This document shows, in pieces, positions 16,245 to 27,200 of a DNA stretch of 64,000 nucleotides. The translations under genes were made by a program, and so were the position numbers. The notes beneath the pieces are model-generated. The model made no database searches, was not told the DNA's origin, and worked only from the letters and a program-made list of their open reading frames with translations. This DNA is from an uncultured Bacteroidia bacterium. Its GTDB lineage: Bacteria; Bacteroidota; Bacteroidia; Bacteroidales; UBA932. Every line of letters begins with the position of its first letter. Positions within the stretch are counted from its first letter, which is position 1. Location of the stretch: positions 1 through 64,000 of the forward strand of contig CADBFO010000003.1 of assembly GCA_902794005.1 (NCBI GenBank), read 5' to 3'.

Positions 16245-18920
16245 ATGAGAAAGATAGCACTTGTGGGCCTTCTCCTGGCCACCTTTACCGCCGCGGCGCA
16301 GCCGCAACTCAGGGAGGACAATATCGACGAGGTTCTTCAGGCGATGACCCTGGAAGAAAAGGCTTCGCTCCTTGTGGGAACCAGTTCCGACAACCTGGTG
16401 CCCGGCCTGGCCGGCGGCACCCGTGCCATTCCCCGGCTGGGCATTCCCCAGACCATCTTCTCCGATGGCCCGGCCGGCGTGAGAATCGACCCTTCGAGGG
16501 ACCCCGCCCACACGGTGGCGACGGGCTTCCCGGTGGGAACGCTCCTCGCCAGTTCCTGGGATACGGACCTGGTGGAACGCACTGCGGCCGTTCTCGGAAA
16601 TGAGGTACTGGAGTACGGCGTGGACGTACTGCTGGCTCCCGGCATGAACATCCACCGCAATCCGCTCTGCGGCCGCAACTTCGAGTATTTCAGCGAAGAC
16701 CCGTTGCTGAGCGGACGGATGGCGGCGGCCTATGTGCGCGGCATCCAGAGCAACGGCGCCGGCACCTCCATCAAGCACTATGCGGCCAACAACCAGGAAA
16801 CCAACCGTTCCGAGAACGATGCCCTGGTGAGCCGCAGGGCCCTGAGGGAAATCTATCTCAAGAACTTCGAGATTGCCGTGAAGGAAGGAAAGCCCTGGAC
16901 GGTGATGAGTTCCTACAACAAACTCAACGGCAACTACACCCAGCAGGATTACGACCTCCTCTCCACCGTTCTCCGGGACGAATGGGGCTATGAGGGAATT
17001 GTGATTACCGACTGGGGGAACAAGGATAACACCGTGCAGTCCGTGAAGGCGGGCAACGACCTCATGGATCCCGGTTCCGACGTGGAAATCCGGCGCATCC
17101 TTGCCGGCGTCCGCGGCGGCAGCATCTCCCTGGAAGAACTGGACCGCAATGTGCGCCGTGTCCTGGAATATGTGGTGAAGACCCCTCGTTTCCGCAAGTA
17201 TGCCTATTCCGGCCATCCCGACCTGGAAGCCCATGCCCTCATGGCCCGCGAGGCTGCGGCGGAGTCCATCGTCCTTCTGCGCAACCAGCATAACACGTTG
17301 CCGCTCAAGGGCACGGAGAGAGTAGCCCTGTACGGTGTCACCAGCGAGGACTTTATCGCCGGCGGCACCGGTTCCGGTGAGGTGACCAAGCCTTATGTGG
17401 TCACCATGACCCAAGCCCTGGAGGCGGCCGGATTTACCCTGGATCCCGGTCTCAAGAAGTACTACTCTCTGGAGGCCAAGGCCTTGCGGACCCGCTTCAA
17501 TATTGAACCCGTAGAGGACAACGAATATCGTGAGGAACCCCGTCTCACCGCATCGGCCATCGGTTTCCAGGCTTCGCTGGACGATGTGGCCGTAGTGGTG
17601 TTCGGACGCCAGGCCGGCGAAGGAAAGGACCGCCATGTGGAGAACGATTTTGAACTCTCCGCCACCGAGCGGGAACTGCTGGTGAATCTGCACAAGGCCT
17701 ATCATCCCCGGGGAAAGCGGGTGGTGGTAATCCTTAACGTGAGCGGCGTCGTGGAAACCGCTTCCTGGAAGCATCTGGTGGATGCCATCCTCCTGCCCTG
17801 GTCTCCGGGACAGGAGGGCGCCAACGCCATTGCCGACATCCTGACGGGCAAGGTGAACCCTTCCGGCAAACTGCCCATGACCTTTCCGGGCAGTTTCGTG
17901 GACATCCCCTCATCGGCCGATTTCCCCTACGATTATGACCCTCTGGCCCCTTATCATGCCAGGGAAAATGTGGACTTCACCGTCTATTCGGAAGATATCT
18001 GGGTGGGCTACCGCCATTACCTGACCACCGGTACGGAGGTGTCCTATCCCTTCGGCTACGGCCTCAGTTATACCACCTTCGCCTATTCCAAGCCGGTCGT
18101 GAAGGCCGGGGCCGATGGCTTCACCGCTTCCGTCACCGTTACCAATACGGGTGCCGTAGCCGGAAAGGAAGTGGTCCAACTCTATGTGGACGCTCCCTCC
18201 GGCGGCTTGGAGAAACCGGTCTGTGAACTCAAGGCCTTTGCAAAGACCAGGCTCTTGCAACCCGGTGAAAGCCAGGTGCTTACTATGGTGGTGGACAACT
18301 ACTCCCTGGCTTCCTTCAACGAAGGGACATCGGCCTGGGAAGCCGCGGAAGGGGAGTACAAGGTGCTCTTCGGGGCATCTTGTGCCGATATCCGCGCCAC
18401 CGGTTCCTACAAACTCAAAAAGGCCCTTTCCTGGCCGGTGCACGATGTCCTCAGGATGCAGGGCGGGGAATATTTCCCGGCCGTGAAGGATGCCGTCCCT
18501 GTCGGCGAGGGACTCCGCTACAGTTATCGGGAAGGGGAGTACATGAGTGTGGACGGGTTCCTGTCCGCCGCTGAGAAGCGCTCCGGCATTACGCCTGTCA
18601 TCACTGCGGCTCTCAAGGAGCAGGACGACCATTTCGGCATCATTTTCAAGGGCCTCATGAAAGTGGAGAGGGACGGCCTGTACCGTCTTTCCCTCCGCTC
18701 CGACGATGGCTCCCGCCTTGTGCTGGACGGCCGGAATGTCCTGGATCTGGACCGGGACGGTGGAGGATACGAGGAGGTGTGGCTCATGCTTGAAGCCGGC
18801 TATCACCGTCTTGAAATCGGCTTCTGGGACAATTTTGCAGAGGAATACATCGAAGTGGGCCTCAAGGGACCCGGCATATCCGTTTACAACCTCCCCGCTT
18901 CCATGCTCTATTATGAATAA
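16245..18920 (+). CDS. GH3 glycosidase with C-terminal PA14-like domain
   Basis: 891 residues from the ATG at 16245 (MRKIALVG...), with a Sec signal ending TAAAQ. A start at 16227 would overlap the previous stop and add six residues ahead of the signal. GH3 features: DGPAGVRIDPS, GPG-like APGMNIHRNPLCGRNFEYFSED, KHYAANNQETNRS, and the nucleophile Asp in IVITDWGNKDN (about 255). The second domain and FnIII end follow (YPFGYGLSYTTFAY; EVVQLYVDAP). Residues about 755-891 are a PA14-like domain, very similar to the end of the phosphatase at 9396-10946 (both end NLPASMLFYE or NLPASMLYYE). It probably acts on beta-linked sugars in the periplasm. The next gene starts 8 bp before its stop. Confidence 0.9.
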   Translation: MRKIALVGLLLATFTAAAQPQLREDNIDEVLQAMTLEEKASLLVGTSSDNLVPGLAGGTRAIPRLGIPQTIFSDGPAGVRIDPSRDPAHTVATGFPVGTLLASSWDTDLVERTAAVLGNEVLEYGVDVLLAPGMNIHRNPLCGRNFEYFSEDPLLSGRMAAAYVRGIQSNGAGTSIKHYAANNQETNRSENDALVSRRALREIYLKNFEIAVKEGKPWTVMSSYNKLNGNYTQQDYDLLSTVLRDEWGYEGIVITDWGNKDNTVQSVKAGNDLMDPGSDVEIRRILAGVRGGSISLEELDRNVRRVLEYVVKTPRFRKYAYSGHPDLEAHALMAREAAAESIVLLRNQHNTLPLKGTERVALYGVTSEDFIAGGTGSGEVTKPYVVTMTQALEAAGFTLDPGLKKYYSLEAKALRTRFNIEPVEDNEYREEPRLTASAIGFQASLDDVAVVVFGRQAGEGKDRHVENDFELSATERELLVNLHKAYHPRGKRVVVILNVSGVVETASWKHLVDAILLPWSPGQEGANAIADILTGKVNPSGKLPMTFPGSFVDIPSSADFPYDYDPLAPYHARENVDFTVYSEDIWVGYRHYLTTGTEVSYPFGYGLSYTTFAYSKPVVKAGADGFTASVTVTNTGAVAGKEVVQLYVDAPSGGLEKPVCELKAFAKTRLLQPGESQVLTMVVDNYSLASFNEGTSAWEAAEGEYKVLFGASCADIRATGSYKLKKALSWPVHDVLRMQGGEYFPAVKDAVPVGEGLRYSYREGEYMSVDGFLSAAEKRSGITPVITAALKEQDDHFGIIFKGLMKVERDGLYRLSLRSDDGSRLVLDGRNVLDLDRDGGGYEEVWLMLEAGYHRLEIGFWDNFAEEYIEVGLKGPGISVYNLPASMLYYE

Positions 18921-21441
18921 ATTGGGAATCAGACTATTGGCACTGGCCCTCATCCTCCCGGGGATGGCATGGGCCCAGGATGCTTTTCCGGACGGGAAAC
19001 TCATGCCGGAATGGTTCCGCGATGTCCGGAAGGCAGACCTTGCCTCCCTTGGAGAGCCGTATGTTATCACCCGACACGGGGTAAAGCGGAATTCCTCAGA
19101 AGTACAGACGGAAGCAATCCAGAAGGTAATCGACCTGGCTGCGGAGAAAGGGGGAGTGGTGGTGGTCCCAAAAGGGACCTTTGTCTGCGGAGCCCTTCAT
19201 TTCAAGCCCGGAACCCATCTCTGGATTGAAGGGACCCTGAAGGGGTCGGACCGGGTGAAGGATTTCCCTTTGGAGACCACCCGCATCGAGGGGCAGACCT
19301 GTACCTATTTCCCGGCGCTCATCAACATTGACGGGGTGGATGGCTTCGTGCTGGGCGGCCCGGGTACCCTGGACGGGAGCGGCACGGAGTTCTGGCGGGA
19401 GATGAAAACCCGCTGGAGCTGGAACGGTGAGGCCACCAACAAGGATGGGCAGCGTCCCCGGCTGGTGTTCATTTCCAACAGCAGCCACGTGACGGTGCAG
19501 GACCTCCACCTGAAAGACAGTCCCTTCTGGACCCAGCACGCCTACAAGAGCCACCATCTCCGTTTCCTGGACCTGACGGTCACTTCGCCTACCAGCGGGG
19601 AATTGAGGGGCTACAGCACGGACGCCATTGATTTGGATGCCTGCCATGATGTACTGGTCAAGGGTTGTTATATGGACGTTTTCGACGACGGAGTCGTCCT
19701 CAAGGGAGGAAAGGGCACTTTTGCCGACTTGGATCCGGACAACGGCCCCAACGAGGATATCCTTATCGAGGACTGCACTTTCGGGCAGACTCACGGCTGT
19801 CTCACCCTGGGCAGCGAGTGCGTGGCGGCCCGGAATGTGATCCTGCGGAACTGCGTTGCGGAAAACACCCGCTCCGTCCTCTGGCTCAAACTGCGCCCCG
19901 ACACACCGCAGAAATACGAATACATTCACGTGGAGAATGTCTCCGGCCGATCCGGCATCGTGCTCAAGGTCCGTCCCTGGACCCAGTATTACAAGCGGGA
20001 GCCCCGGGCCGATATGCCGGTCACCCTATGTAACCATGTGTCTCTTAATGATATAAGGATAGATTCCCCCCATCCCGTTGATTTGGAACGGTCTGACCAG
20101 TATGTTCTGAATGATTTTGCCTGGGACGGAAAGGACCTTCTGGAAAAAGGGGAGGAGAAGAAATACGAGGGCTGGAGTGCCGCCCGGCAGAAGGCGGCGC
20201 GGAAAGCTGCTTTCGCGAACTTGAATTATGATCGGGATGCAGTTCCGGCCTTCACGCTGGAAGACCCGCTGGCTTTCTGCGACGGCAGAAAATTGACATC
20301 GGCCGACGAATGGCCTGCCCGCCGGCAGGAAATCCTGTCCCTTTTCCAGCGGGAAATGTATGGACAGATGCCTTCTCCCGCCCCCATCTGGTGTGAACTG
20401 CTGGAGGAAGGAAGCACCCTTACGGGCTTTGCCACCCGCCGGCAGGTTCGGATGTGGTTCCGCGAAGACAAGACCGGTCCCAAGATAGACTGGCTCATCA
20501 TAACGCCGGCCCACGTGCAGGGCCCGGTCCCGGTGATTCTGCTTCTCAACTATACCGGCAACCACGAACTTCTGAAAGATCCCGAAATCCTGCTTCCCAA
20601 CCAGTGGATGCGCGTCCCCCGCCACGAACGGGGACACTATAACCTGGACGGAGAGGACACCGTGTTTCCGGTGAGTTCCCTCATCGCCCGGGGCTATGCC
20701 GTTGTAACGGCTTGCTATTGTGATATTTCCCCCGATCCGGATCCCGGAGCCGAGAAAGACGGTATCATCCTGCAGGACAGTTTCGCCTACAGCCACGGCG
20801 TGTTTGAACTCTGGGGCAGGAGGGATCCCTCCCGCGCGGACAACACCACGGCGCTCGCCGCCTGGGCATGGGGGCTGATGCGGGGGATGGACATGATTGT
20901 CCAGGACCCGGGACTGGACCAGGACAGGGTGGTGGTCACCGGTTATTCCCGTCTCGGGAAGGCGGCCCTCCTGGCCGGAGCCTTCGACGAGCGCATCCCG
21001 GTTACGGTTCCCATCCAGTCCGGAGGTGGCGGCGTTCCTCTTGCCAAGCATTTCTATGGCGAAAGCATTGCCACGGAAGTGGCATCCTTCCGCCATTGGT
21101 ATTGCCGGGCCTATGACAAGTATGCCGGCCATGAGCAGGAGATGCCTTTCGACCAGCATCTGCTTCTCAGTTGCCTTGCGCCGCGGGCTGTCCTTGTCGA
21201 GGGCTATGATGCGCCCTGGTTTGATACGGAAGGCGAGTTTCTGGCCGTTCAGGCGGCCGCTCCCGTATGGGCGTTCCTGGGACAGCCGGGTCTTCCGGCA
21301 GTGCCCTGGCCGGCCGATTATGACCGTTCTGCCATCGGAGAAAAAGTGGGATACGTCCGCCGCGACGGCGGGCATGGCATATCGGCCTATGACTGGATGT
21401 GGATGATGGATTTTGCCGACAAGATTTGGGTTCAACAGTAA
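18913..21441 (+). CDS. Bifunctional GH28-like glycosidase fused to CE15-like esterase
   Basis: 842 residues from the ATG at 18913 (signal to WAQ, about 22). Residues about 45-410 are a pectinase-type beta-helix: YSTDAIDLDACHD, VFDDGVVLKGG (Asp pair about 256-259), QTHGCLTLGSE and WLKLRPDT. These match the NTD, DD, GHG and RIK motifs of GH28 with substitutions at NTD and GHG, so it is probably not a plain endo-polygalacturonase. Residues about 445-842 are an alpha/beta hydrolase of CE15 type: the nucleophile elbow GYSRLGKAAL (Ser about 678), an Arg in the oxyanion position and the His in GGHGISAYDW (about 820). CE15 enzymes cleave glucuronoyl methyl or lignin esters. Fusing the two suggests removal of an ester and release of a uronic-acid-containing sugar from the same substrate. 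Confidence 0.85.
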   Translation: MNKLGIRLLALALILPGMAWAQDAFPDGKLMPEWFRDVRKADLASLGEPYVITRHGVKRNSSEVQTEAIQKVIDLAAEKGGVVVVPKGTFVCGALHFKPGTHLWIEGTLKGSDRVKDFPLETTRIEGQTCTYFPALINIDGVDGFVLGGPGTLDGSGTEFWREMKTRWSWNGEATNKDGQRPRLVFISNSSHVTVQDLHLKDSPFWTQHAYKSHHLRFLDLTVTSPTSGELRGYSTDAIDLDACHDVLVKGCYMDVFDDGVVLKGGKGTFADLDPDNGPNEDILIEDCTFGQTHGCLTLGSECVAARNVILRNCVAENTRSVLWLKLRPDTPQKYEYIHVENVSGRSGIVLKVRPWTQYYKREPRADMPVTLCNHVSLNDIRIDSPHPVDLERSDQYVLNDFAWDGKDLLEKGEEKKYEGWSAARQKAARKAAFANLNYDRDAVPAFTLEDPLAFCDGRKLTSADEWPARRQEILSLFQREMYGQMPSPAPIWCELLEEGSTLTGFATRRQVRMWFREDKTGPKIDWLIITPAHVQGPVPVILLLNYTGNHELLKDPEILLPNQWMRVPRHERGHYNLDGEDTVFPVSSLIARGYAVVTACYCDISPDPDPGAEKDGIILQDSFAYSHGVFELWGRRDPSRADNTTALAAWAWGLMRGMDMIVQDPGLDQDRVVVTGYSRLGKAALLAGAFDERIPVTVPIQSGGGGVPLAKHFYGESIATEVASFRHWYCRAYDKYAGHEQEMPFDQHLLLSCLAPRAVLVEGYDAPWFDTEGEFLAVQAAAPVWAFLGQPGLPAVPWPADYDRSAIGEKVGYVRRDGGHGISAYDWMWMMDFADKIWVQQ

Positions 21442-21447
21442 AACTAT

Positions 21448-22350
21448 ATGAATATGAAAAGGTTATTATTTGCTTTTGCGGCCGTACTGATGCTGGCTTC
21501 CTGCTGCCGGCAGGCCCCTCGGAAAGAGCTGGCTTCCCATGTGATTGTCATCGGCCTGGACGGCTGGGGCTCCTGGTGCATGGAAAAGGGACAATACCCC
21601 TTCATCAAGGAAATGATGCAGGAAGGCTCCTGGACGCTGCTCAAGCGCCCCGTGCTTCCTTCCGACAGCGGCCCCAACTGGGCGGCCATGATGAACGGCA
21701 CGCCGGTGGAATCTTCCGGCTGGTACGGAAACGACCCGGAGCCCCGCTTCAAGCCCCTTGTCCAGACGGAACATCACAACCAGCCCACTTTCTTCCACCT
21801 TATGAAAGAGCAGCGTCCCGCCGACGAGTGCGGCGTGGTGTGCGAGTGGGGAGATTTCCTCAATTATGCCGATACCCTGTGCCTGGATTATTACAAACGC
21901 ATCCATCACGCTTCCCAGTATCCGGACGCTGTGGTGGAGGAGAGCGTAAAGTACATTACCGAGAAGAAACCCACCCTGTGCTTCATCCATATTGATGCAC
22001 TGGACCACATGGGCCATGCCTTCGGACAGGGTTCTGACGAGTATTATGCCGAGCTTCCGCTGGTGGACGAGCGTGTCCGTAAGATCGTGGAAGGCGTGAA
22101 AGCGGCCGGCATCTATGACGACAGCATCATCATGATTACCTCCGACCATGGCCATATCGGCGGAAGCCATGGCGGATACAGCCAACTGGAATTGGAGACG
22201 CCCTTCGTGATTTGGGGAAAAGGCGTGAAGAAGAACCACGAGATTAAAGAGACGATGATTCAGTATGACATGGCTGCCACGGTGGCCAAAATCCTGAATC
22301 TGGAAACTCCCCAGAGTTGGAGGGGAAAGGCTCTTGACGTTTTTGAATAA
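21448..22350 (+). CDS. Alkaline phosphatase-superfamily phosphodiesterase-like lipoprotein
   Basis: 300 residues, short for the superfamily. Lipobox MLASC gives Cys 19; the ATG at 21454 is an equally good start. Motifs match type I phosphodiesterase/nucleotide pyrophosphatase proteins: VIVIGLDGWGSWC, SGPNWAAMMNG (nucleophile region), HIDALDHMGHAFG, and ITSDHGHIGGSHGG (about 228-241) for the two metal ions. The end, MAATVAKILNLETPQSW, is typical of the family. It has no PA14 domain, unlike the phosphatase at 9396. A phosphate or phosphodiester substituent on the glycan is the likely target, by context only. It is 6 bp from both neighbours. Confidence 0.82.
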   Translation: MNMKRLLFAFAAVLMLASCCRQAPRKELASHVIVIGLDGWGSWCMEKGQYPFIKEMMQEGSWTLLKRPVLPSDSGPNWAAMMNGTPVESSGWYGNDPEPRFKPLVQTEHHNQPTFFHLMKEQRPADECGVVCEWGDFLNYADTLCLDYYKRIHHASQYPDAVVEESVKYITEKKPTLCFIHIDALDHMGHAFGQGSDEYYAELPLVDERVRKIVEGVKAAGIYDDSIIMITSDHGHIGGSHGGYSQLELETPFVIWGKGVKKNHEIKETMIQYDMAATVAKILNLETPQSWRGKALDVFE

Positions 22351-22356
22351 GAAGCC

Positions 22357-24210
22357 ATGAAACGATTGTCCGTCCTTGCCTTGGCCTTGCTGGTGGCAGC
22401 CTGCCAGGCCCCCGAGGAAGAGAGCATGAAGCGGCTGATGCCGGTAAATTTCTCTTCCGTAACCATCCATGACGCTTTCTGGACCCCGCGCCTTCTCATC
22501 CACAAGGATGTCACCCTTCCGGTGTGCATCGACCAGATTGAGAACCAGACGGGCCGAATCCGCAATTTCGAGAATGCCGCCAGGGGAGAAGGGGAGCATT
22601 CCGGTATCTTTTTCGATGACTCGGATGTGTACAAGGCCCTGGAAGGCATGGCCTATTCCCTGCAGATTGAACCGGACCCCGAACTGGAAGCCAAGTGCAA
22701 CGAATGGGTGGACAAGTTCTACGCCGCGCAGCAGCCGGACGGTTATCTGAATACGTATTATACCCTCACCGGGCTGGAGAACCGCTGGCACGATATGGAC
22801 CGGCACGAGATGTACTGCGCCGGCCACATGACCGAGGCGGCCGTGGCGTATTACCAGGCTACGGGACGCCGCCGCCTCCTGGAAGTGAGTGAACGGATGG
22901 CCAATCATATGATGAGTGTCTTCGGCCCCGGCAAGCGCCATTGGGTTCCCGGTCACGAGGAAATCGAACTGGCCCTTGTCAAACTGTACGAGGTAACCGG
23001 AGAAAAGAAGTACCTGGATTTCGCTCTCTGGCTGCTGGATGAACGCGGCCATGGTTACGGGTCTTACGGAGACGACCGTGTCTGGCCTGCCGTCTATTAC
23101 CAGGACGAGGTCCCGGTGCGGGAACTGTCCCGGATAACCGGACATGCCGTCCGTTCCATGTATCTGTATTGCGGCATGGCCGATGTGGCTGCCTATACCG
23201 GGGATAAGGAACTGATCGCCGCCATGGACCGTCTCTGGGACCATGTGGTGAACCGGAACATGTACATCACCGGCGGTATCGGCCAGTCTTCCCGGAATGA
23301 AGGCATCACGGAAGACTATGACCTTCCCAACCTGACGGCCTATTGCGAGACCTGTGCCTCGGTGGGCATGGTTTTCTGGAACTGGCGGATGAACCAGTTC
23401 ACCGGCGATGCCAAGTATATTGACGTGATGGAACGGTCCCTGTACAACGGTGCCCTGGCGGGCATTTCCCTCAAGGGAGACCGTTTCTTCTATGTGAATC
23501 CCCTGGAATCGCTGGGCGGTCACCATCGGCAGGAATGGTTCGGCTGTGCCTGCTGTCCCAGCCAGATCTGCCGTTTTATCCCCTCCGTGGGCAATTATGC
23601 CTATGGCACTTCCGAAAAAGCCCTCTGGGTGAACCTCTATATGGGAAGTGACGTGACGGTGAAACTGGCGGGGAAGGAGATGAAGGTACACCAGACCACC
23701 TCTTATCCCTGGGATGGCAACGTGACGCTGGAGATGGGCCTTCAGAAACCCGTAAAGGGCGAAATCCGCCTTCGCATCCCCGGCTGGTGCAAGGATTATA
23801 CGCTTGCCGTGAACGGCCATGCCGTCAGCGCTCCCGTGGAGAAGGGTTATGCGGTACTCGGCGGCAAGTGGAAAGATAAGGACAAGATTGAACTGGTCTT
23901 GAATATGCCGGTGGAGGTGGTCGCGGCCGATCCCCGCGTCAAGGAGGACGAGGGCAAGCGTGCCGTCCAGCGCGGCCCCATCGTGTACTGCATCGAAGAG
24001 GTGGACAATCCGGAAGGATTCGACGACCTGGCGCTCACCGGAGGGATGGATTTCAAGGTGGAGAAACTGCCCAAAAAACAATGGTGGGGACACGAGATTA
24101 TGCAGATATCGGCCCGCACCGGGGAAGAGGAGATGACCCTTATTCCGTACTTTGCCTGGGACAACCGCGAAGCCGGAAAAATGAAAGTTTGGATTCCTTT
24201 TAAAGACTGA
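22357..24210 (+). CDS. GH127 beta-L-arabinofuranosidase
   Basis: 617 residues, lipobox LLVAAC (Cys 16). The (alpha/alpha)6-barrel family signature is clear: TIHDAFWTPRL, FFDDSDVYKALEGMAYSL, QPDGYLNTYYTL, and the zinc-site cluster WFGCACCPSQICRF (about 393-406), which supplies the Cys nucleophile and Cys ligands used by GH127 enzymes such as HypBA1. YITGGIGQSSRNEGI and ENLYNG-like RSLYNGALAGIS also fit. It hydrolyses beta-L-arabinofuranose, found in extensin, in rhamnogalacturonan II side chains and in some gums. It sits between the phosphodiesterase and the GH78-GH3 fusion, with gaps of 6 and 5 bp. Confidence 0.92.
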   Translation: MKRLSVLALALLVAACQAPEEESMKRLMPVNFSSVTIHDAFWTPRLLIHKDVTLPVCIDQIENQTGRIRNFENAARGEGEHSGIFFDDSDVYKALEGMAYSLQIEPDPELEAKCNEWVDKFYAAQQPDGYLNTYYTLTGLENRWHDMDRHEMYCAGHMTEAAVAYYQATGRRRLLEVSERMANHMMSVFGPGKRHWVPGHEEIELALVKLYEVTGEKKYLDFALWLLDERGHGYGSYGDDRVWPAVYYQDEVPVRELSRITGHAVRSMYLYCGMADVAAYTGDKELIAAMDRLWDHVVNRNMYITGGIGQSSRNEGITEDYDLPNLTAYCETCASVGMVFWNWRMNQFTGDAKYIDVMERSLYNGALAGISLKGDRFFYVNPLESLGGHHRQEWFGCACCPSQICRFIPSVGNYAYGTSEKALWVNLYMGSDVTVKLAGKEMKVHQTTSYPWDGNVTLEMGLQKPVKGEIRLRIPGWCKDYTLAVNGHAVSAPVEKGYAVLGGKWKDKDKIELVLNMPVEVVAADPRVKEDEGKRAVQRGPIVYCIEEVDNPEGFDDLALTGGMDFKVEKLPKKQWWGHEIMQISARTGEEEMTLIPYFAWDNREAGKMKVWIPFKD

Positions 24211-24215
24211 AAGAT

Positions 24216-27200
24216 ATGAAAAAGACGGGATTTGCGCTCTCTGCGCTTCTTATTTTGGCCGCCTGCAGCGAAAAGGCCCCCAAGGGGGAGGAGGCTCCGC
24301 TGTGGGAGCCTCCGAAGGAGGAAATCGTGGAGATAGAACATACGTTAGGCTGTGCCGGTGTGACGGATGCTCCCAACCAGTGGCTGGTCTTCCGGAAGGA
24401 TGTCACTTTGGAGGCCGTCCCCTCCGTGGCCGAAGCCCGGATTGCCGCCGACAGCAAGTATTGGCTGTGGATAAACGGCGAGATGGTCGTCTTCGAAGGC
24501 GGCCTCAAACGCGGCCCCAATCCGGCCGACAGCTATTTTGACCGCCTCGATCTGGCCCCTTATCTCAAGAAAGGGGAAAACCGGATCGCCCTGCTGCTGT
24601 GGTACCTGGGCAAGGATGCCTTTTCGCACAAGAGCAGCGGCACTCCGCAGCTGTGGTTCGACTGCCCGACCATCGGAAATGACGGCTGGAAGAGCCGTGT
24701 GCATCCCGCGTATGGTACGGCCGACGACCTTCCGGTGCCCAATTTCCGGCTGCCGGAATCCAATATCCGCTTCGATGCGCAGGAGGATATGGAAGGATGG
24801 CAGACCGGCTCCATGGATGGATTTGCGCCGGCTGCGATCTTGGAGAACAGTCTGGGCCGGCTGCACATCCGTCCCATACCTCAGTGGAAAGATTTCGGGG
24901 TCAAGGAAGTCGCCTTTGAAACGAAGGCCGGTTCCGATGCGGACACCGTGCGGGCTCTCCTTCCCCATAACATGCAGATGACGCCTGTCCTTACAGTGGA
25001 AGACCCTGCCGGCGGACACCGGATTGTCATTGAGACCGACCACGCCAAGGTTGGCGTGGAATGCCTGCGGGCGGAATATATTACCAAGCCCGGCAAACAG
25101 ACCTATGAATCCCTGGGATGGCTCAGCGGACAGCGGATGATCCTGACGGTGGAGCATGGTGCCCGCGTGACGGACCTGGCCTACCGGGAAACCGGTTATG
25201 ACACCACGCCCGACGGCCGGTTCAGCTGCTCGGACGAATTCTATAACCGATTCTGGCAGAAGGGACTCCGGACCATCTATGTGAATGCCCGCGACACGTT
25301 CTTCGACTGCCCGGACCGCGAGCGCGCCCAGTGGTGGGGAGACATCGTGACCATCCTTGGAGAGAGTTTCTACACGTATTCCCCTTCGCTGAATTCCCTG
25401 ATCCGGAAAGGCATCCGGGAACTCTGCGACTGGCAGCGCCCGGACGATATCCTCTTTTCGCCCATTCCCGGCAATTATGGGGTGGAACTGCCTTGCCAGA
25501 TGCTGGCCGCCGTGGGCCGATACGGAATCTGGACCTATTACATGAACACCGGAGACCTTGAAACCATCCGCTATGCCTATCCTGCCGTAAAGCGCTACCT
25601 GGCCACTTATCACAGGGGGCCCGACGGGCTCATGGCCTGGCACAAGGGAGACTGGAACTGGGGAGACTGGGGCAACAACCGCGACCTTCGCCTCCTGCAG
25701 AACATGTGGTATGTGCTGGCCCTTCAGTCCATCTCCGACATGGCCGATGCGCTGGGAAACCAGGCCGAAGGTTCCGCCTACTGGGCGCAGATGCTCTCCC
25801 TGTGCGAAGCCATCAACCGGGAAGCCTGGACGGGGACGTGCTACCGGCATCCGGAGTATCAGGGCGAAACCGATGACCGGGTGAATGCCCTCGCCGTTCT
25901 GGCCGGCCTGGCCGACAGGGACAAATACGATGCCCTTTTCGAGGTGTTCAAAACCCAGGAACACGCCAGCCCTTATATGGAAAAATACGTGATGGAAGCC
26001 CTTTTTGCCATCGGCCATGGGGACTATGCCCTGGAGCGCGAACGCAAGAGATACGATTTCATGGTGAACCATCCCGACCACGACACCCTCTTCGAACACT
26101 GGAGCGTGGGCGTGAACGGAAACTGGGACACCGGCAGCGTGAACCACGCGTGGAGCGGCGGCCCGCTGGCCGTCTTCCCTTCCCGCATGCTGGGAATCGT
26201 CCCCACGGAACCCGGCTGGAAGCGTTTCAACGTCCGGCCGGATGCCGCCATTTTCGACGAGTGCTCCATCTCTTTCCCCACGGTGGCGGGGACCATCGCC
26301 GTCACTTACAGCCGCAGCGGGGACTACATGGAGATTACCGTTCCGGAAGGTACACTTGCCGATGTGTCCCTCCCGGACACTTTCCTCCGTAAGGCCCTTG
26401 GCCCCGGAACACACCGCCTGCCGCTCACTTTCAAGCAGGAAAACACCGCCGGCATGAAGTTCCGGGATGCCTCCCTCCCCGTGGAAAAGCGGGTGAAAGA
26501 TCTGATGGGACGCCTTTCCACCGAAGAAAAGGTGCAGCAGATTACGGCCCAACTCCTGTACGGAGGAGAGTTCTATGTGAAGCGGAATTATCCCGCCGGA
26601 CATATCCGGAACGTGGGGCATTTCCTGAAAGGGGCTTCTCCCCGGGAGGTGGCCGAGGCCATCAACGAGGATACCCGACGTTCCATGGCGGCCAGCCGCT
26701 GGGGCATTCCGGTGCTGCAGCACGGAGAGGCCCTTCACGGAGCCCAGTGGGGATCGGCCACCTGTTTCCCGCAGAGCATCGGCATGGCGGCCACTTTTAA
26801 CGACGACCTTTATTACCGGGTGGGCCGGGTGGTGGCTCAGGAACTCCGCGCCGTGGGCGTCCGGCAGGTCTATGCTCCGGTCATCAACATCACGCGGGAC
26901 CAGCGCTGGGGGCGCGGACAGGAAAGTTATGGCGAGGACGTTCTCATGAACTCCCGGATGGGCGTGGCTTACGTGAAAGCCCTGGAAGAGGGCGGCGTGG
27001 TGGCCACGCCCAAGCATTTTGTGGATAATTACGGCGAGGGCGGCCACGATTCCTTCGCTTCCGTCACGTCGTGGAGGGAGCTCAGGGAGGTGTATCTGGA
27101 GCCGTTCCGGGCCTGTGTCCAGGAAGGCGGAGCGCGCGGCATCATGAGCTCCTACAACTCGGTGGATGGCATTCCGGCCTCCTGCAACGGCCATCTCCTG

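Noticed and set aside
9396..22350. The two alkaline phosphatase-type proteins as sulfatases
   Set aside because: Neither has the C/S-x-P-x-R sequence needed to form the formylglycine residue of sulfatases.
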